Assembly: GCA_018524725.1 (NCBI GenBank)
Contig: JAEUWP010000464.1
Span: forward strand, 1-17,242
Reading direction: 5' to 3'
Length of the DNA stretch: 17,242 nt
Source: Podaxis mareebaensis
Taxonomy: Eukaryota > Basidiomycota > Agaricomycetes > Agaricales > Agaricaceae
The position numbers and the translations under genes are program-made. Under the pieces are notes generated by a model. That model made no database searches. It had not been told where the DNA came from and was given only the letters and a program-made list of their open reading frames with translations. Positions 8,820-17,242 of this stretch are shown here, in pieces. Numbering within the stretch: the first letter of the stretch is position 1; each line of letters begins with the position of its first letter.

Positions 8820-9069
8820 TGAGTAGAACAGACTTCGGGAGAGGTCCGGGGGTGTGACAGACGAGGACGCGATCGTCACCTGATCATGTGACCGCGGTTG
8901 TTATCTTATCTGCGATAAGAGGCAAATTTAAGCAGGAAGCGTGACTCGGAGTGAATCTGTCCAATTGCATTGGACAAAAGCCGGCAAACTGATTTACTCG
9001 ATACAGAATCGCGCATTTCACCTCAAATCTATCGGTCTAAACAGGCTCCTCCTGGCCAGGACTTATACC
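8820..9069. promoter_or_regulatory. Divergent promoter region between the cysteine protein and leucyl-tRNA synthetase
   Basis: These 250 bases separate two outward-reading start codons. They contain GTCAC-N8-GTGAC around the palindrome TGATCA (8875-8892) and the GATA-type inverted repeat at 8904-8920. The synthetase start context is ACC-ATG-G with A at -3 and G at +4. No clear TATA box is seen. Confidence 0.5.
8904..8920. promoter_or_regulatory. Inverted GATA sites, TCTTATC-TGC-GATAAGA
   Basis: Two 7-base arms invert perfectly around TGC, placing GATAAG on each strand; a third AGATAA overlaps on the minus strand at 8901-8906. Fungal GATA zinc-finger regulators (nitrogen, iron or light response) bind this core. 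Which of them acts here, if any, cannot be told. Confidence 0.4.
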
Positions 9070-12000
9070 ATGGCACAGACCATAGAACTCGCTCAGGTAC
9101 GTCCCCCCTCCTCGCTGCCCCTACAATCGCGCTCACCGCCCTACAGACAGGCAAACGAGACTACCTCAGGTCTCTCGAGAAGAAATACCAAGATCGCTGG
9201 CAATCAGAGCGTCTTTTTGAGGTTGATGCCCCCAAGCCGGAGGAGATCGCTGGCCTCTCCAAGGAAGAACTTCACAAAAAGTTCCCGAAATGGTTCGGCA
9301 ACTTTCCATACCCTTACATGAACGGAAGTCTCCACCTCGGCCATGCCTTCACCATCTCCAAAATCGAGTTTGCTGCCGGATATGAACGTATGCTAGGCAA
9401 GAGAGTCTTGTTCCCCCACGGTTTCCACGTCACTGGTATGCCTATCAAGGTACGCGTATCCTCTTGTTTTTAATTGGGATGTACACTTATGTGTTTTGCG
9501 CTAGGCTTCCGCTGACAAGATTATTCGGGAGATGGAACTTTTCGGTCAGGACTTTGAACGTTTTGAGGAGGTTCAGGCGGAGATGCAGCGTGCTGCTGAA
9601 GCCGAGGAAGAGAAGGAAAGGGCGAAGGAAGCTGCGTCTGGTGACAAGTCAAAGGCGAAGAAGGGCAAGCTCGTCGCAAAATCTACCGGTCTCACATACC
9701 AATTCCAAATCATGGAATCCATCGGTGTACCCCGTTCTGAAATCAAAAAGTTCGCCGACCCCCTACACTGGCTCACCTACTTCCCTCCCATTGCTATCGT
9801 GCGTGACTTATCCTGGTTCCTGGTGCCAACACTCATAGTCAATTTTATATCTTTAGGCTGATAACAACGCGTTCGGTGCCCGCATAGACTGGAGACGTAC
9901 ATTCCTTACTACCGACGCCAACCCGTATTACGACGCTTTTGTCCGCTGGCAGATCAACAAGCTTTACAAACTCGGAAAGATCAAGTTCGGTGAACGTTAT
10001 ACTATCTACAGTCCCAAGGACGGTCAGCCATGCATGGATCACGACAGGCAGGATGGTGAAGGTCTTGGGCCTCAAGAGTACACGGCTCTCAAGATGGAGG
10101 TTGTTCAATGGAGCCCAGCTGCGAAGGAGGCTATTGAGAGCAAGGTCGGTGGACGCAAGGTGTACTTGGTTGCTGCTACCCTCCGTCCTGAAACCATGTA
10201 AGCACCACCCGCTTTATTTGTTATCCTCGTTTCTAAATGATTCACCAGGTACGGTCAAACAAATTGCTTCGTCGGTCCCGCCCTCAAATACGGTGTTTTC
10301 GCTGCCAACGACAAGGAAGCTTACGTCTGCACGTACCGCGCTGCTCGCAACATGGCATTCCAGGGCATCATCACGCCCCGCGGTGAAATCAACAAGCTCA
10401 GCGAGGTTGAGGGTGCTCTTCTTATTGGCACCAAGATCAAGGCTCCCTTGTCCGTCAACCCCGAGGTCTACGTGCTTCCTATGGAGACCGTCCTAGCGAC
10501 CAAGGGTACTGGTGTTGTCACCTCTGTTCCTTCTGACTCTCCCGACGACTTCCAGACTCTCATGGACCTCCGCAAGAAGGCTGAATACTACAAGATCGAT
10601 CCTGCTTGGGCTGCTATTGATCCCGTTCCCGTTCTCTCGACACCTGCGTATGGCGACCTCTCCGCACCCGCGATCGTCAAGCAGCTCAAGATCCAATCTG
10701 CGAAAGACACCAAACAGCTCGCGGAGGCCAAGGAAATCGCATACAAGGAAGGGTTCTATAACGGCACGATGGTCGTTGGTGAATTCAAAGGCCAGTCCGT
10801 ACAAGATGCGAAACCCAAAGTCCGCGAGTCGTTGATCAATCAAGGGTTGGCATTCGCGTATGCTGAGCCTGAAGGGTTCGTCCTCTCGCGCTCGGCAGAT
10901 GAATGTGTTGTGGCATTGATGGATCAGTGGTATTTGGATTATGGTGAGGAGAGTTGGAGGAAGCAGGTGGAGGAGCGGTTGAAGGGAATGAATACATATT
11001 CAGAGGAGACGAGACATGCGTTTGAGAAGACGTTGGGATGGTTGAACCAGTGGGCTTGTGCTAGGACATATGGCCTTGGATCGAAGTTGCCTTGGGACCC
11101 ACATTTCCTCGTTGAGTCGTTGAGTGATTCGACGATTTATATGAGTTATTATACTGTTGCGCATCTGTTGCACGGTAAGCCGCTCCCTTTTATAATATTC
11201 GTTTTATCGCCCTGATTCGCTGAGTGCATTTTGTGTAGCTGGATCCATGGAAGGCTCTGAACCCGGACCCCTCGGTATCACGCCCGACCAAATGACTGAC
11301 GAAATCTGGGAATACATCTTCTGCAATGGTCCCTTCCCCTCTCCCTCCCCCCTCCCTAAAGAAAAAGCCGATTTGCTCAAGAACGAATTCGACTACTTCT
11401 ATCCCTTCGACATCCGCTCCTCCGCAAAGGACCTCATCCAGAATCACTTGACATTCGCCCTCTACAACCACGCTGCGATCTTCCCCGCAGACAAGTTCCC
11501 TCTCAGCATGCGGACGAACGGGCATTTGATGTTGAACGGAAAGAAGATGAGTAAGAGTACGGGGAACTCGTTGACATTGAGGGAGGCGATTGAGAAGTTT
11601 GGTGCGGACGCGACGAGGTTGAGTTTGGCGGATGCTGGAGATGGGATGGAGGATGCGAACTTTGAGGAGAAGACTGCGAATGCGAATATTTTGAGGGTGC
11701 ATACGTTGTTGGGGTGGTGTGAGGTGTGTATATGCGTATTTTTACCTTTGTTTGGGACGTTGATTGGCTCGGTTTTTGTAGGAGACGCTCAAGGAGGAGG
11801 CGAGCTTGAGACATGGACCCAGGAATTATCATGATAGAGTGTTTGAGCAGGAGATTAATGAGTTGATTAATATCACTCAGAGTCACTATGAGGCGTGAGT
11901 CCCATTTCCCCGGCGAGTTCATCTACTAACGCTTTCGAACCAGTACCAATTACAAAGATGCCCTCAAATACGGCTTCTACGAACTCCAAATCATCCGCGA

Positions 12001-12822
12001 TTGGTACCGCGAGGTCACCTCGGACGTTGGCATGCATGCCGACCTCTTCAAATACTGGACCCGCATCGCCGCACTCCTTGTCACCCCCATCGCACCGCAC
12101 TTTGCCGAACACATCTGGACTGCCATCCTCAAAAAACCTAAATCCATCCAACTCGCACTCTGGCCTACACCTTCCACCCCAGTCGATCGAACCCTCCTCG
12201 AGAGCGCGGAGTACATGCGTGGAACGGTGAAATCTATTCGGGATGCTGAGATTAGTTTGATGAAGATGTTGGCCAAGGCGAAGAGTAAGAAGGGTGGCGC
12301 TGCGGACGGGCAGCCGGCGTTTGACCCGAAGAAGGACAAGGCGGTGAGGATTTATGTTGCGACGAGCTTCCCGGAGTGGCAGGATGTTTGTGTTGGGATT
12401 GTGCAGGAGGCGTATCAGAAGGGGGAGGATAAAGTTGATGATGCGAAGGTGAAAGAGTTGTTGGTGCAGAAGGGGTTGATTAAGGATAAGCGGGCTATGC
12501 CGTTTATTCAGGCGTTCAAGGTCGGTACTCCTTTCTTTGTATTTGGGTTGTGGAAATGGGTTGTTGATGTTGATCCTTTTAGAAACGTATGGCGCAGTAT
12601 GGTGCCCAGACGGCGTTTAATAGGACTCTTCCGTTCTCGGAGAGTGAGGTTCTGCGTGAGCTTGCGCCGTATCTCAAGAGATCTCTCGGTTTGGCGGATG
12701 TGGAGGTCTTGTCGGTTGAGGAGGCGTTGCAGAGGGCTCAGAGTGGAGAGGCTGGGTTCACGAAGGCGTTGATTGAGGGCTCGGAGCCTGGTGCACCTGC
12801 GTTTGAGTATAGAAATGTTTAA
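9070..12822 (+). CDS. Cytosolic leucyl-tRNA synthetase
   Basis: This enzyme charges tRNA-Leu with leucine in the cytosol (class Ia synthetase). Nine exons: 9070-9096, 9147-9449, 9505-9798, 9857-10197, 10249-11174, 11239-11723, 11782-11894, 11944-12520 and 12583-12822. Introns are 49-64 nt and all junctions are in phase, giving 1101 residues, close to the roughly 1,090 of the yeast Cdc60 enzyme. Visible motifs: [13 protein letters not shown] with the HIGH-type HLGH at 72-75; the CP1 editing domain with TLRPETM (RPET at 318-321) and VPSDSPDDF (421-422, around the editing aspartate); KMSKS at 733-737; and [11 protein letters not shown] in the anticodon-binding domain. The order matches the eukaryotic/archaeal type. 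The start at 9070 gives a nine-residue leader in its own exon; reading through intron 1 from 8970 would insert non-homologous sequence. Nothing in the gene is broken, and CpG is abundant, unlike the flanking repeats. Confidence 0.96.
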
Positions 12823-13410
12823 ATGATAGAAAGTGGGGGAATTTGTTGGATTGCGTGCGGTGTTTGCTTTTTGGTGTTTTTTTTTGTATGATAGATTTTG
12901 AATTGGATTTAATAATGTTATCTGAGATTTGATGCTTTTCCTGTCGGCTCAGCCACCCACTCTCATCTTCACTTGATAGACCTCTGCTTATGACTAAAGT
13001 CCGAGTAGGAATATTTGTTAGCGCCGATTCGGGCAATTGTTTGTTTATCCAAGGACTCACCGCTCAGCCTTAACGTTCTAGTACTAATACAGCCGGGTAC
13101 ACTCAGTACCGTATTCAGTACTTGGGACAGTCCTTTGAACCATTACTTACCCCATCCCGACCTCCACACGTACTAGAACCGTAAACCTTACTGTATATTT
13201 TGTCAAAATGGGCCCTAGTAACGTAATTAAGGTGCCTTGGGTCAGATTCACTCCAGTGGGTTCTGGCGTTACATACATCCACCTCACGCGTTCGCACCGC
13301 ACCACCAACCAAAGTATGTAAGTATTTCCATAAAACAAACGAACATTATTACTCAAAGCGAACCCCAAGGGTCAATAGTTTCACTGTCGCAGTTCTAGAA
13401 CTCGCCCACA
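12823..13410. other. Intergenic, no gene seen
   Basis: This holds the 3' flank of the synthetase gene (a T-rich run near 12879-12888) and the 5' flank of the F-box paralogue. GTAC-containing words cluster at 13079-13125 (CTAGTACTAA, GGGTACACTCAGTACCG, TTCAGTACTT). No frame looks protein-coding. Confidence 0.5.
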
Positions 13411-14959
13411 ATGATGGCAGACTTGCGGATTCATGAGGCATCGGACGACGCTGCTTTGATCAAGCAGGAGGTGCAAAAGCTCGGAGACGAACTGAACAAG
13501 GCTGTGCTATCGCTCAATTCCGTGATCGACCAGCTTAACCTAAGATTTCGCAAAGACTGCACTGGGCTTTTTCGCAGGCTGAACATCGTACAGGCACGGA
13601 CGAGGGGTCTCTCATCGGAATTACTAGGCCTCATCTTCCAATATGCCAGAGGCGATCCTACCCTTGATGACACTCAAAGGGTAGTTTTTCGCCTCGGGCG
13701 CGTCTGTTGGCAATGGCGACAAGCTGTTTTGTCGACTCCCCAGTTATGGTCCTATCTCTATCTACTAATTACCAACAAAAACGAGGAGCGGGCCCTACGA
13801 CTTCTCCGGCTCTATCACCACAACGCCAAGAATACCCCCCTCTCCCTCAGTTTTGAATTTATCTACAAATATAAACCCAACAAGAACGCTCTCGACCTCT
13901 TTACTGCCACCTTTCGTCAGGAGTGAATCGGACGAAAGGTGCGGACGCCGGCCTTGCAAAAATTGCCCCCGAACTGGATGCCTTTGTTTTTTTGATTTCG
14001 CCCATGTTGTGGACCTCGATATCTCCTCCCTTTCTCTCAAGCCTGACGGTGGTCTGGGCCTCTCCTTTGTCAAGTCTTCCTGTCTTCGCCGTATCAAGAT
14101 GTGCGGAGTCGAAATTCCGTATATCTCGTGGGACAATGCCCAGCTTCCTGGTCGAATGCAGATCACGCATCTAATTTTGCACAGAATGCCGATTAACTTT
14201 TGCATCCTATTGCTCATGCAATGCCCCAACCTCGTCGAATTCCGCTCCGTCTGTCCTTCTCTCTATTCCTGGGAACCGAGGGATTTTCCTCATATTGATG
14301 TCAATTCCGAGCCCATTTCTCTTCCACGACTGCAACATTTTCGTTGGGACTTCACATGCGAGCGGTCTTCCCTCGTTTACCCCCTTTTACGTTTCCAAAA
14401 CCTTCGCGTCATCGAGTTGTACTCGCATCCCATTCTAGAGTGTGATCATTTGGAGGTTTTACGCCCAATGCTCCCGAATTTTTCGACCACACTCTCCTGT
14501 CTTAAGCTAGACCGGGTCCGCTCATGGACCTCGGAATCTGCCGGGCTCATTTTCCATCACACCACGAAGCTTCGGACGTTCTCCATCAGTGATTGCGATC
14601 TAGTGACTGCAACAGCCGTTATTTCTGCACTCAATCCCATACCCCGGGACGCCGACCAACACCTTATTCGTCTTCCGTTGCTGAAGCGCCTGACCCTGGA
14701 GGGGGTTAATCCGAACCCCGACAACGAGCAAGGCCAACAATGGAAGCGGAAGGCAACAGAGGATGAAAACGAGTTAGCGACCGAAATAGCCCGTACATTC
14801 CGAAATCGAGGCGTACATGCGCGGTTCTCTTTAGAGCTGTCGCGGAATGGTAAAGATCAGTGGAGAGCGAAAACGCTGAAGACATGTCAACAGCTTCGAG
14901 AAGAAGGGCTTGTAATAACGATATGGGCAGACAAGGATAAGGAAGGTTTGATAACATAG
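13411..14959 (+). pseudogene. F-box-like protein paralogue, disrupted by a stop and a frameshift
   Basis: The first open part (13411-13923, 171 residues) has ALIKQEVQKLGDEL, then an F-box-like domain at about 66-116 (GLSSELLGLIF, VCWQWRQAVLSTPQLWSYL). It stops at TGA 13924-13926. The second part, in the +1 frame, is protein-like from about 13994 (DFAHVVDLDI) to 14959, with leucine-rich segments (CPNLVEFRSV) and the C-terminal ARFSLELSRN block. Alignment with the intact paralogue at 690-2309 runs through both parts: DFAHVVDL sits opposite KFPNIADL. Between them the first frame stays homologous past the TGA to a run of seven T (13987-13993); six T would restore the frame. No canonical intron fits: the only AG after the run, at 14040-14041, gives a wrong phase or leaves the stop in place. 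The paralogue is intronless. A sequencing error could explain the T run, but the TGA would need a second one. Confidence 0.75.
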
Positions 14960-15299
14960 TTCCGCCGGTGATTTGGCAAAGCCAGAGACAGGAAGGGTTG
15001 TCCCAATGGCGCATGGAGTCATTTTTTGCCGAGGGTGCATAGATATGCGATGCTCTTTCTGTCTATCTATCTATCCTTACTTTCTTCTTGTAGGAGACCC
15101 TAACCGGATCCATAACTCTGTCTGATATTGAATGTCTGCCTTTTTATACCCCTGATTGAGAACCCGACGCATGACGGGTAATGTCAAGGTCTTCTGGCGA
15201 CTCTCTTGGGATTCTGCATGTGACTTCCCGTACTTGTTCGTGTACCTTCTCGTAGCTACCATATGAACTGTCACCGCAGTCGTGTGCTTACTGCGCCAT
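14960..15299. other. Intergenic, short TCTA microsatellite
   Basis: This is the 3' flank of the disrupted F-box gene. A short run of TCTA-type units lies at about 15058-15075. No other feature is seen before the repeat element starts at 15300. Confidence 0.5.
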
Positions 15300-15647
15300 C
15301 AGCAAAAAGGCCAAAACTATATACCAAAAACAGTCAATATATACATCAAAATGTACTAAATTGGGCATCGTGAATTTCCCACACCTACACCCACACCCTA
15401 CCACAGGACACGGCAGCAGTACCAAGCCTACCATGTATGTCAAGTAGTGGTACTGTATGGGGTGCGGTAGCAGTACTGGATGCAGTCGGTGGTAGCAAGA
15501 GCTAGGTAACTATGTGTATTAGGTCACAATGTTAGTGAGTAGCAATCTACAATAAATACGAAGATGCAAGGCATTTCGGAATGAATTTTTTTGGTAATAT
15601 AGCTACTCTCATTACTACTGATGGTTTTACATCAAGCAGTACTGGAT

Positions 15648-15858
15648 GTATAATGCAGTACTGGATGTGGCACACCCGTGGTACCTAGCAGTACCAGATG
15701 TGGCACACCTGTGGTACCCAGTGGTACTGGATGTGGTACACCTGCAGTACCCAGTGGTACTGGATGCAGTATCAGTGTGGTACTCAGCAGTACTGGATGT
15801 GGTATCATCAAGGTACCTAGCAGTACTGGATGCAGTACTATTGCAGTACCCAGTGGTA
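15648..15858 (+). repeat. 33-bp minisatellite array 1 (about 6.5 units)
   Basis: Units begin at 15648, 15681, 15714, 15747, 15780, 15813 and 15846, an exact 33-base period. Each has a GTAC (GTAT in the first), a second GTAC ten bases later, then the core TGGATGYRGTAY or a variant. Units differ at many positions, so the array is old or gene-converted. Because 33 is divisible by three and the unit lacks stops, all three forward frames and one reverse frame stay open as 11-residue repeats. Confidence 0.9.
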
Positions 15859-16217
15859 TGGGCATCATGAAATTACCACACCCACACCTGCACTCTACTG
15901 CAGAGTGCTGTGGGGTGCCACTACATGGTACCACTCTTTTATGCAGTACCAAGACTTACTGCATTTGTAAGCAGCAGTAGTCAGTGCTATTTGGCAGCCA
16001 AACAGGACATCTCAGGTGCATTATCTCACATTATTTACAATGAAAAAGCAATTTTGTTTCTACCTACAGTAACTATATGTAATTCTTATATCCTAGCTCC
16101 ACACAACCTTGTACAAACTCCTTCTGAAAACACCCACACAGTGAGATTGATGCATGGTCCAGTGGTACTGGATATGACAGAACCACCAGTAGCCACAGTA
16201 GATAGCAGTAGATAGTG

Positions 16218-16360
16218 GTACTGGATGTGGTAGAGTGGTGACAGGTGGCAGTACTGGTTGTGGTAGGTTAGTGGTAGGTAGTGGTACTGGTTGTGGTAGG
16301 TTAGTGGTAGGTAGTGGTACTGGTTGCAGTAGGTCACAATACCCAGCAGTACTGGTTGTG
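16218..16360 (+). repeat. 33-bp minisatellite array 2 (about 4 units)
   Basis: GTACTGG recurs at 16218, 16251, 16284 and 16317 with an exact 33-base period, then at 16349 (32). The unit is GTACTGGTTGTGGTAGG followed by TTAGTGGTAGGTAGTG, different from array 1 beyond the GTACTGG core. The two middle units are nearly identical, so this array was copied more recently. Confidence 0.88.
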
Positions 16361-16838
16361 GTAGGGTAGCAGTACTGAACATAGGGCAGTGGCGGTACTC
16401 AGTAGTACCAAACTCAAACCCATTCAATGATTGTTCCTCATCTTTGTTTGTGCTGTGGATCATTCCAGTTTGCTATGCTGTATGCTGGTCTTGCCTGACA
16501 ATATAAGACTCACAAGTACCTTTACATTACATCAAAAAAGTATCAGTGCCCTAACTAAATTCCTAGAGAGGTCCAATGCCTTCACCATTACTGGGAAAGA
16601 GCCAGCCAAACAGAGACCACCAACCATTGGAACATACCACTTGACATGTTAGAGGAGAGGACCCTGAGTATGTCCAAGAGCAGGCACATGCCTCATTTGA
16701 TGCTAAAACTATAGTAATTTCTATCAAATTTATTGTTGGTCTGTAGATTTTGTATTACAGGTAGATACCACCCTGCTAAGGAGCATAGATACTTTGTTAC
16801 AACAGCACCAAAATGGTTATTTTTTTTTGCACTTAGCA

Positions 16839-16912
16839 GCACTGAGTGGTACCATGAGATTGACCCTTAGTAGGACACCCAGCGGCACTTTGTGGCACTG
16901 AGTGGTACCATG
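16839..16912 (+). repeat. Exact 18-bp direct repeat
   Basis: GCACTGAGTGGTACCATG occurs at 16839-16856 and 16895-16912, 56 bases apart, within the CpG-poor element. It carries the same GTAC core as the two arrays. Confidence 0.85.
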
Positions 16913-17242
16913 TTCTTACACATGTGGGTGTCAGCAGTATGTGGGTGCAGCAATTTCTGTAGGCCATACTAAATACCACAAAAGGCCATGTTTCTGGAAG
17001 GTATTACATAAGGTACAAAAGGATTTTGGACCATACAATCATTCTAGGGTATGCAAGGACAGCCAACATACTGGATGTATATATGTAAATTCTCATAGAA
17101 AAGCAACAATGGGAGACACCAAAAATTAACCAGCCTAGAGCTTGAATCCTAGATCTCATTGAGAACATCCTGGAGAAAATTCACTCTTGAAAAACCATCA
17201 AGCCATTGGCTTGAAAAATGCAATTTATTTTCCAGCCCAGAC

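Larger units (their letters stand above)
15300..17242 (+). mobile_element. Dispersed CpG-poor repeat element (copy 2), runs off the window
   Basis: The left boundary is set by CAGCAAAAAGGCCAAAACTA at 15300, which matches the inverted copy ending at 72. Inside are two GTAC-rich minisatellite arrays. A repeated block, GGGCATCGTGAA plus an ACC-rich stretch, occurs at about 15363 and again, diverged, at about 15859 (GGGCATCATGAA). An exact 18-base direct repeat lies at 16839-16856 and 16895-16912. CpG is almost absent (about three from 15600 to the end). No reading frame resembles a transposase or reverse transcriptase; a small cysteine/histidine frame at 16902-17129 is not convincing. The element may be non-autonomous, or its coding part may lie beyond the window. 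Confidence 0.55.

Noticed and set aside
8970..9146. Upstream in-frame start of leucyl-tRNA synthetase at 8970 with no first intron
   Set aside because: The translated leader does not resemble the enzyme's N-terminus. The ATG at 9070 has a better context and a canonical 50-nt GTACGT...CTACAG intron joins it in phase.
13850..14041. An intron in the second F-box gene that would remove the stop and frame change
   Set aside because: Donors at 13850, 13916 and 13923 with the acceptor at 14041 give wrong phases; the donor at 13939 lies after the stop. Each would also delete sequence conserved in the intronless paralogue.
15632..15980. Long open frames on both strands coding for 11-residue repeats (for example VVPSGTGCGTP)
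   Set aside because: They follow from a 33-base tandem unit with no stop in any of several frames. No start context, intron or homologous domain supports translation.
16902..17129. Small frame with C and H residues (CSYTCGCQQYVGA) that recalls zinc-knuckle starts of fungal transposases
   Set aside because: Too short and unspecific; no continuation within the window, and no downstream transposase motif.

Overview
The window looks like nuclear DNA of a basidiomycete fungus, most likely an agaricomycete. The reasons are the many 42-68 nt GT-AG introns, a eukaryotic-type cytosolic leucyl-tRNA synthetase split into nine exons, and F-box-like genes of the expanded mushroom type. No database search was possible; names rest on motifs and recalled family sequences.

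Layout, left to right. Positions 1-72 are one end of a dispersed element. It cuts an F-box gene copy (minus strand) exactly after codon 12; only that start (73-108) and its upstream region (to about 435) remain. Next is an intact single-exon F-box gene (690-2309, minus) whose upstream region (2310 to about 2640) is a diverged direct copy of the first. Then a CpG-poor block (about 3720-5540) carries a multi-exon gene of unknown family (3456-5864, minus) with two in-frame stops that may mean decay. A short unrecognised coding remnant (6014-6438, minus) and about 1.3 kb without a convincing gene follow.

The conserved core is a divergent pair. A four-exon gene for a 282-residue basic, cysteine-containing protein (7816-8819, minus) and the cytosolic leucyl-tRNA synthetase (9070-12822, plus) share a 250-bp promoter region with a GATA-type inverted repeat. 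To the right is a second F-box paralogue (13411-14959, plus), broken by a stop codon and a one-base slip in a T run.

From 15300 to the window end lies another copy of the element seen at position 1, in inverted orientation. It is CpG-poor and carries two GTAC-rich minisatellite arrays with the same 33-bp period.

Overall, one housekeeping gene pair sits between duplicating and decaying F-box genes and repeat DNA that appears to have lost CpG, as expected for methylated repeats. I found no tRNA, rRNA or CRISPR. The less ordinary items are the unknown spliced gene, the cysteine protein beside the synthetase, the dyad conserved upstream of two F-box copies, and the element with 33-bp arrays.
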